The notes under the pieces are model-generated. The model saw nothing but the letters and a program-made list of their open reading frames with translations, was not told the DNA's origin and did no database searches. 64,000 bases of DNA from Aquabacterium parvum (GTDB lineage Bacteria; Pseudomonadota; Gammaproteobacteria; Burkholderiales; Burkholderiaceae_C), in contig NZ_LFRI01000144.1 in NCBI RefSeq assembly GCF_001447195.1, forward strand, positions 103,589-167,588. The letters run 5' to 3'. Positions 59,458 through 64,000 of the stretch are shown piece after piece. A program made the translations under genes and the position numbers. How positions within the stretch are numbered: the stretch's first letter is position 1; each line of letters opens with the position of its first letter.

Positions 59458-60995
59458 GCACCACCACCCCACCCATCACGCCTGGATCGCCGGGCAACCC
59501 CGGTGGCGACTCAAAGCCTCCACAGCGCCATCCCTTCTTGGAGTTGCTGCAACGCTACCGCTCCGTGGTGCAGGCCGCCTGGGCCCACCGCCATGAACTG
59601 GCCGGCCCCGCCCGCATGGCCGACGAGGCCGCCTTCTTGCCCGCGGCGCTGAGCCTGCAGGCCACGCCGCCCCACCCAGCCCCGCGCCGCGCGCTGTGGG
59701 CCATCATGGCGCTCTTCACCATCGCGCTGCTGTGGGCCTGCATCGGCCAAGTCGACATCGTGGCCGTGGCGCCAGGGCGCATCGTGGTGAGCGACGGCAC
59801 CAAGCTCATCCAGCCGCTCGAAGCCAGCGTGGTCAAGGCCATCCACGTCAAGGATGGCGACAAGGTGCAAGCCGGTCAGGTGCTCATCGAGCTCGACCCC
59901 ACCAGTGCCCAGGCGGACAACAGCCGGGTCAGCCAGGAGCGCTCAGGCGCCCTCTCAGAAGCGTGGCGAACACAGGCGCTGCTGACAGCCTTGCGTGAGC
60001 GTGGCACCAAAGCCCCTGTGCTGCCTGAAGAAGCCCGCCAGGCCAGCAACGCCCTGAGCCCAGACGAGCGCGAGCTCATGCGCAGCCAGCTCGACGCCGA
60101 GTGGCGCGACACGCAGGCCCAGCTCGCGCGCCTGCAGGCCGACATCGACACCCGCCAGGCCGAGCTGCAAACCGTCAAGGAGCAGATCGAGAAGCTCCAA
60201 GCCACGCTGCCCATCGTGCGCAAGCGCGAGGACGACTTCCAGACCCTGCAAGCCCAGGGCTTCGTGAGCCAGCACGCAGGCCAGGACCGCACCCAGGCGC
60301 GCATCGAGATGGAACGTGACCTGGCCACCCAGCGCGCCCGCCTGGTCGAGGTCAAGGCCGCCATCGCGCAGGCCGAGCACAACCACGCGGCTTGGCGCAC
60401 CGAAGCACTCAAGACGCTGAGCGAGCGGCACGCCAAGGCTGACCTGCAAGCGCGCTCGCTGCAGGCCGAGGGCACCAAGACCGGCCAGCGCGAGCAACTC
60501 ACCACGCTGCGCGCGCCGGTGAGCGGCACCGTGCAGCAGCGCGCCGTGCACACCACCGGCGGCGTGGTCACCCCCGCGCAGGTGCTCATGGTGGTGGTGC
60601 CCGACGCCGCGCAGGTCACCGCCGAGGTGACGCTGGAGAACAAGGACGTGGGGTTTGTGCACCTGGGGCAGGAAGCGGCCATCAAGCTGGAGACGTTTCC
60701 TTTCACGCGCTACGGCACGGTGGAGGCCAAGGTGACGACCATCACGGCCGACGCGGTGATGAAGGAGCCCAGCGTGCAGCCCGGCAAGGATGGCAAGGCG
60801 GTTGCGTCGGGTGGGGCGGTCTTCCCCGCCACGCTCACGCTGGCGGCGCATGCCATTGATGTGGATGGCAAGGCGATTCGGCTGGCGCCGGGGATGAACC
60901 TCACGGCAGAGATCAAGACCGGGAAGAGGCGGGTCATTGAATACCTGCTCAGTCCCGTGCAGTCGCATGTTTCAGAAAGTCTTAAGGAGCGATGA
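59454..60995 (+). CDS. HlyD-family periplasmic adaptor of type I secretion
   Basis: The 513-residue protein has a cytosolic N-terminus of about 80 residues, one membrane helix (LWAIMALFTIALLWACIGQV), a lipoyl half (GRIVVSDGTKLIQPLEASVV with HVKDGDKVQAGQVLIELDPT), and a long coiled coil (about residues 150-370). The return lipoyl and beta-barrel part (TTLRAPVSGTVQQRAVHTTG, VTLENKDVGFVHLGQEAAIK) completes it. It links the HlyB-like pump to an outer-membrane TolC. It is translationally coupled to the pump gene. Confidence 0.94.
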   Translation: MSTTTPPITPGSPGNPGGDSKPPQRHPFLELLQRYRSVVQAAWAHRHELAGPARMADEAAFLPAALSLQATPPHPAPRRALWAIMALFTIALLWACIGQVDIVAVAPGRIVVSDGTKLIQPLEASVVKAIHVKDGDKVQAGQVLIELDPTSAQADNSRVSQERSGALSEAWRTQALLTALRERGTKAPVLPEEARQASNALSPDERELMRSQLDAEWRDTQAQLARLQADIDTRQAELQTVKEQIEKLQATLPIVRKREDDFQTLQAQGFVSQHAGQDRTQARIEMERDLATQRARLVEVKAAIAQAEHNHAAWRTEALKTLSERHAKADLQARSLQAEGTKTGQREQLTTLRAPVSGTVQQRAVHTTGGVVTPAQVLMVVVPDAAQVTAEVTLENKDVGFVHLGQEAAIKLETFPFTRYGTVEAKVTTITADAVMKEPSVQPGKDGKAVASGGAVFPATLTLAAHAIDVDGKAIRLAPGMNLTAEIKTGKRRVIEYLLSPVQSHVSESLKER

Positions 60996-61469
60996 ATGAA
61001 AACACACCTAACGACGGCGATTTTTCTTGCGGGGGTTTTTATGACAGGTTGCGTTGATGCTCAAAAAGATTGGGCGGAAGATTTTTTCCAAGATATGCGC
61101 TCCGCAGAGGCGGAAAAAGGTATAGACAAAAACAAAGAAATTGCTGACAAATATTTTCCGCCGGACATGAAAATTGAAGATGCCAACAAAAAGCTGCGCC
61201 ATTTAGCATCGCACGGCTTTGATGTAAAGGAATACAGGCATAGCTGGGCAAGAGTTTGGCCAGCAGGGCCAAAAGTTCAATACAAAGATGACGAGACCGG
61301 CAGGAATTTAAAAAATACAATACCTGAGAATACGGCTCTTATTGTTGCTGAGAAAGCCTTCTTTTCACCGCCTTCGCCGGTGAGAAAAAAAATATCCGTA
61401 AAAATAACACAAAACATAGCAGCGAACTCAACCGCTACCGAAGTAAAAATTTGGTCTGACTTTATTTAA
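60996..61469 (+). CDS. AT-rich small lipoprotein within the secretion operon
   Basis: The 157-residue protein has a lipoprotein signal (THLTTAIFLAGVFMTGC, Cys19) and a charged, soluble body (DWAEDFFQDMRSAEAEKGID and onward) ending IWSDFI. The start overlaps the HlyD-like stop region (AAGGAG site, then ATGAATG). Its DNA is far richer in A+T, with AAA and ATT codons, than its neighbours, pointing to recent transfer. I know no family for it. Lying between the adaptor and the RTX substrate, it may be a surface factor, substrate partner or immunity protein. Confidence 0.8.
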   Translation: MKTHLTTAIFLAGVFMTGCVDAQKDWAEDFFQDMRSAEAEKGIDKNKEIADKYFPPDMKIEDANKKLRHLASHGFDVKEYRHSWARVWPAGPKVQYKDDETGRNLKNTIPENTALIVAEKAFFSPPSPVRKKISVKITQNIAANSTATEVKIWSDFI

Positions 61470-61482
61470 AAAGGGGTGGGTC

Positions 61483-64000
61483 ATGGAAAAAATTGAAGTC
61501 GGATATGCCGCCGCATTTCTTGTGGGTGGGCTGGGCATCAAGCATAAATATATTGTTTACACAGACTCCAATGGGCAGCAGTTTTACGCGCGAGGAGGCC
61601 CAGGTTATTTTGGGCCGGGCGCTGCTCAAGGCGGCCGAAACGAGCTGGCCCTCTCTGTTTTTGGGAACGTAACAACGGAATCGGGGGCCTACACCAGCGG
61701 CACGCCGGACTGGGATTCTGCGCGTGACCCGTTGAACCCTGACCCCACGCTCACTCCGCACCCAAGGGAAACAATCCTTGATGGGAATGATCTCTCCGGG
61801 TATTGGGAGAGTATTAAAAACACAATGCAGAGAGTCAATCAGGTAGATGTACCTTATAACCCCTTAAGCTCAAATTCAAACGCAGCAGTGGACGAGGCAT
61901 TACGCGAAGCGCAACTGCCGTCTCCTGCTCTTGATGGCCCAGAAAACTATTGGTCCCCTGGATCCGACTATGACCTTCCAGGCGGCAATGTTCAAGGTGT
62001 AGCAGACGCCGACAAAGTTTGGTCTGACTTCCAGCGTTGGCTAAATAACAACGATCGCTTGCAGGATTTTACTGATCAAATTGACGAGGGGGTCCGAGAA
62101 ACCTTGTTGGACCTCAGTAGGTGGCTTCAAAATTCCCCATCAAAGATTGATCAAATATTTAGGGAGGCAGTATCTATCGCTGCTAGAGACCCTTTGGCGA
62201 TAGATTTAGATGGCGATCAAATCGAGACTGTCGCGATCAACCCAGCTGCTCCGATTCTCTTTGATCACAATGGTGACGGGATCAAAACCTCAACCGGCTG
62301 GCTGAAGGGGGATGATGCTTGGCTCGTCCATGACATCAACAACAACGGCACCATCGATTCCGGTAAGGAACTCCTTGGTGTGGATACCGACATCACTATT
62401 GGCGGAATTACCCGCAAAGCAGCCTCGGGTTTCGAGGCATTGGCTGCATTAGATGGAAATGGCGACCACGTCTTCAACGCTGATGACGCCGCTTTCACCA
62501 CACTTCGACTTTGGCAGGATCTGAACCAGAACGGGATATCCGAAGCAAATGAACTCAGCACCCTTGCGTCCAAGGGCATCATCAGCATCGACCTGACCTA
62601 CACGTCCGCGAACGAGAACCTGGGAGGTGGCAACAGTATCACCGGCAAAGCCACCGTCACGCGCACCACGGGCACCACTGAGCTTGACAGCGTCATCGTC
62701 ACTAACGACTCCGCCGCCAACCTGAACTTGGCGGACAACCCCTTCTATTCCGAACTGCCGTCCGTGCCTGTGACGAACACAGCTGGAGAGTTGCCAGAAA
62801 TGCGTGGCAGTGGGATGGTGAACAGCCTGCGTCAGGCCATGAGCCTTGACACCGGGGCAGCCACAGCACTGAGCACCACCGTTGCGGCGTTCGCCCAGGG
62901 GCAAACGCGTGATGCACAAATGGCTGTGCTGGACAATTTGCTTCAGCAGTGGGGCGCAACGTCCTCATTTGTCACCAGCAGCCCATTCTTGGGTGGCGAC
63001 GGCATCACGCAGACGGGCTACAACGCAAGCTTGCCTCATGCCGCCGCCATCAAGACGTTCGCGGAGCAGAATCCCACCCTGTTTGCAAAGATCATCACCT
63101 TAGAGCGCTTCAACGGAACCAATGCGTTGACTCAGCTGATCGGTCGCTGGGGCGCCAACTTGCCCGGACAGGTTACCGCTGCTTTGGAGGCGTCGTACAA
63201 GGCACTTCAGGATTCTGTCTACTATGGCCTGGCGGCTCAGACACGTTTGAAGTCCTATTTCGATGCGATTTCAGTTGAGGTCACCAGTGCATCGATTGAG
63301 TTCAGCTCATCAGGCGTAACTGCGCTGCTGAACTCGCTCAAGCAATCCGACGAACGCGCGGCCATGCTGGATTTGGTCGATCTCGCGCATTTCAGCAACG
63401 CGGTATTCAAAACTGTAGGTTTGGACGCCAGAGCGCTTTTGGCAGACTGGCTATCTGCTCTGCCTTCGGATTCGACCCTCCACGATCTGAACTGGACTGA
63501 ACTGCTGGGGAGGGCCACTAGCGGTGACGATTTCTTGATCGGCGGGCGGCCTGTCGAGACCATCAACGCGGGGCTAGGCAACGATTGGATATATGGCGGC
63601 CTGGGTAACGACTACCTTCTGAGTGACCTGGGCAGCGACACTTTGCATGGCGGTGGCGGTGACGACACGATTCGCGTCACTAATGCTGGCTCGAATCACA
63701 TCTACGGTGGTGAAGGCAAGGATACGATCGAGTATGGTGCTGCCAGCAGTGCAAATTGGATTGAAGGTGGCGCAGGTAACGACACGATCAGTGCGATTGA
63801 AGGTTATCACCCTGCCTCGCAGGTCAACACCTTTGTTGGCGGAGCCGGCAATGACTTCATCACCGCATACCAGTCTGCAGATACCTACATTTTCAACCGG
63901 GGTGATGGCGCAGACACCATCTGGGACTATGGCTCTGTTCGAAACGGCATCCTCCCAAGTGACGACACCATTTCTTTTGGTGACGGCATCAGTGTGTCAG
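61483..64000 (+). CDS. Large RTX protein with FrpC-like self-processing module, 3' end outside window
   Basis: Reads 839 codons without a stop from ATG 61483 (AAGGGG upstream) and runs off the window. Residues 1-235 match no domain I know. At Asp236-Pro237 begins an FrpC/FrpA-type calcium-binding module: DPLAIDLDGDQIETV, ILFDHNGDGIKTSTGWL, HDINNNGTIDSGKELLG, LRLWQDLNQNGISEANEL. In FrpC the equivalent Asp-Pro bond is cut autocatalytically when calcium binds. A helical middle region follows, then RTX nonapeptides from about residue 705 (GGLGNDYLL, GGGGDDTI, GGEGKDTI, GGAGNDTI, GGAGNDFI). The first 500 bp are AT-rich. It is the likely cargo of the HlyB/HlyD pair upstream. Confidence 0.9.
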   Translation, partial: MEKIEVGYAAAFLVGGLGIKHKYIVYTDSNGQQFYARGGPGYFGPGAAQGGRNELALSVFGNVTTESGAYTSGTPDWDSARDPLNPDPTLTPHPRETILDGNDLSGYWESIKNTMQRVNQVDVPYNPLSSNSNAAVDEALREAQLPSPALDGPENYWSPGSDYDLPGGNVQGVADADKVWSDFQRWLNNNDRLQDFTDQIDEGVRETLLDLSRWLQNSPSKIDQIFREAVSIAARDPLAIDLDGDQIETVAINPAAPILFDHNGDGIKTSTGWLKGDDAWLVHDINNNGTIDSGKELLGVDTDITIGGITRKAASGFEALAALDGNGDHVFNADDAAFTTLRLWQDLNQNGISEANELSTLASKGIISIDLTYTSANENLGGGNSITGKATVTRTTGTTELDSVIVTNDSAANLNLADNPFYSELPSVPVTNTAGELPEMRGSGMVNSLRQAMSLDTGAATALSTTVAAFAQGQTRDAQMAVLDNLLQQWGATSSFVTSSPFLGGDGITQTGYNASLPHAAAIKTFAEQNPTLFAKIITLERFNGTNALTQLIGRWGANLPGQVTAALEASYKALQDSVYYGLAAQTRLKSYFDAISVEVTSASIEFSSSGVTALLNSLKQSDERAAMLDLVDLAHFSNAVFKTVGLDARALLADWLSALPSDSTLHDLNWTELLGRATSGDDFLIGGRPVETINAGLGNDWIYGGLGNDYLLSDLGSDTLHGGGGDDTIRVTNAGSNHIYGGEGKDTIEYGAASSANWIEGGAGNDTISAIEGYHPASQVNTFVGGAGNDFITAYQSADTYIFNRGDGADTIWDYGSVRNGILPSDDTISFGDGISVS

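Overview
The window is about 64 kb of high-GC DNA with tightly packed, often ATGA-overlapping genes. The gene neighbourhoods (accB-aroQ-tlpA, lysS, a cysTWA-cysB sulfate locus, katG, sdaA) and codon use point to a betaproteobacterium of the order Burkholderiales, probably in the Leptothrix/Rubrivivax/Aquabacterium group. That placement is an inference from gene content and protein style; no 16S gene is present.

Layout. 1-2.3 kb: housekeeping genes on the minus strand (accB, cut by the window edge, aroQ, a TlpA-type thioredoxin, a conserved unknown). 2.5-7.3 kb: a secreted pectinacetylesterase-family hydrolase, a membrane-anchored accessory-like protein starting just past a terminator, and a molybdopterin oxidoreductase. 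7.4-12.2 kb: an envelope/stress cluster (DUF2798, YqjD/YqjE-like, DUF1328, CHASE3 histidine kinase divergent from a NarL-type regulator, a lone receiver protein, a BON lipoprotein). 12.3-16.6 kb: acyltransferase, lysS and two tandem atypical SDRs. 16.8-26.6 kb: surface polysaccharide genes (flippase, hexapeptide acyltransferase, GT4, GT2, DegT aminotransferase, sugar transferase), with a hydrolase, a DUF2306 protein and a LysR regulator between. 26.7-32.1 kb: MarR, sdaA, a gene-free stretch with a duplicated structured element, a PF10118 hydrolase, an SDR and an RBBP9-like hydrolase. 32.1-41.8 kb: sulfate uptake (two Sbp paralogues, CysT, CysW, CysA, CysB-type regulator) followed by modEABC behind a clear ModE operator. 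42-44.8 kb: secretory lipase, TetR, ferric-reductase-like membrane protein.

44.8-50.0 kb is a minus-strand Fe-S assembly operon (iscS, iscU, two A-type carriers) with a textbook sigma-54 promoter. Downstream lie what look like remains of a nitrogen-fixation locus: an in-frame chimera joining the start of an HscA-type Hsp70 to the end of FixC, then fixX, a [2Fe-2S] ferredoxin and a TPR-like protein. The Hsp70 part also lacks about 38 residues covering its second phosphate loop. I read this as deletion decay of a nif/fix region whose Fe-S supply genes stayed intact.

50.2-57.1 kb: a lysophospholipase-like hydrolase, a TPR-methyltransferase, katG, and an accessory patch with three 15-bp repeats resembling a transposon end, an XRE regulator, and a second in-frame chimera (STAND-type NTPase fragment joined to a TniQ-type zinc finger) coupled to a 61-residue protein. 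57.2-64.0 kb: a type I secretion operon (HlyB-like, HlyD-like, an AT-rich lipoprotein, and a large RTX protein running off the end) whose substrate carries an FrpC-like Asp-Pro self-processing module.

The least explained signal is at 28778-29150. Two inverted copies share an 83-nt core with conserved blocks. Each copy is closed by 26-29 bp arms that differ between copies yet are self-complementary, and both keep a G.A mismatch at the same position. That covariation argues for a folded RNA or single-stranded DNA element.
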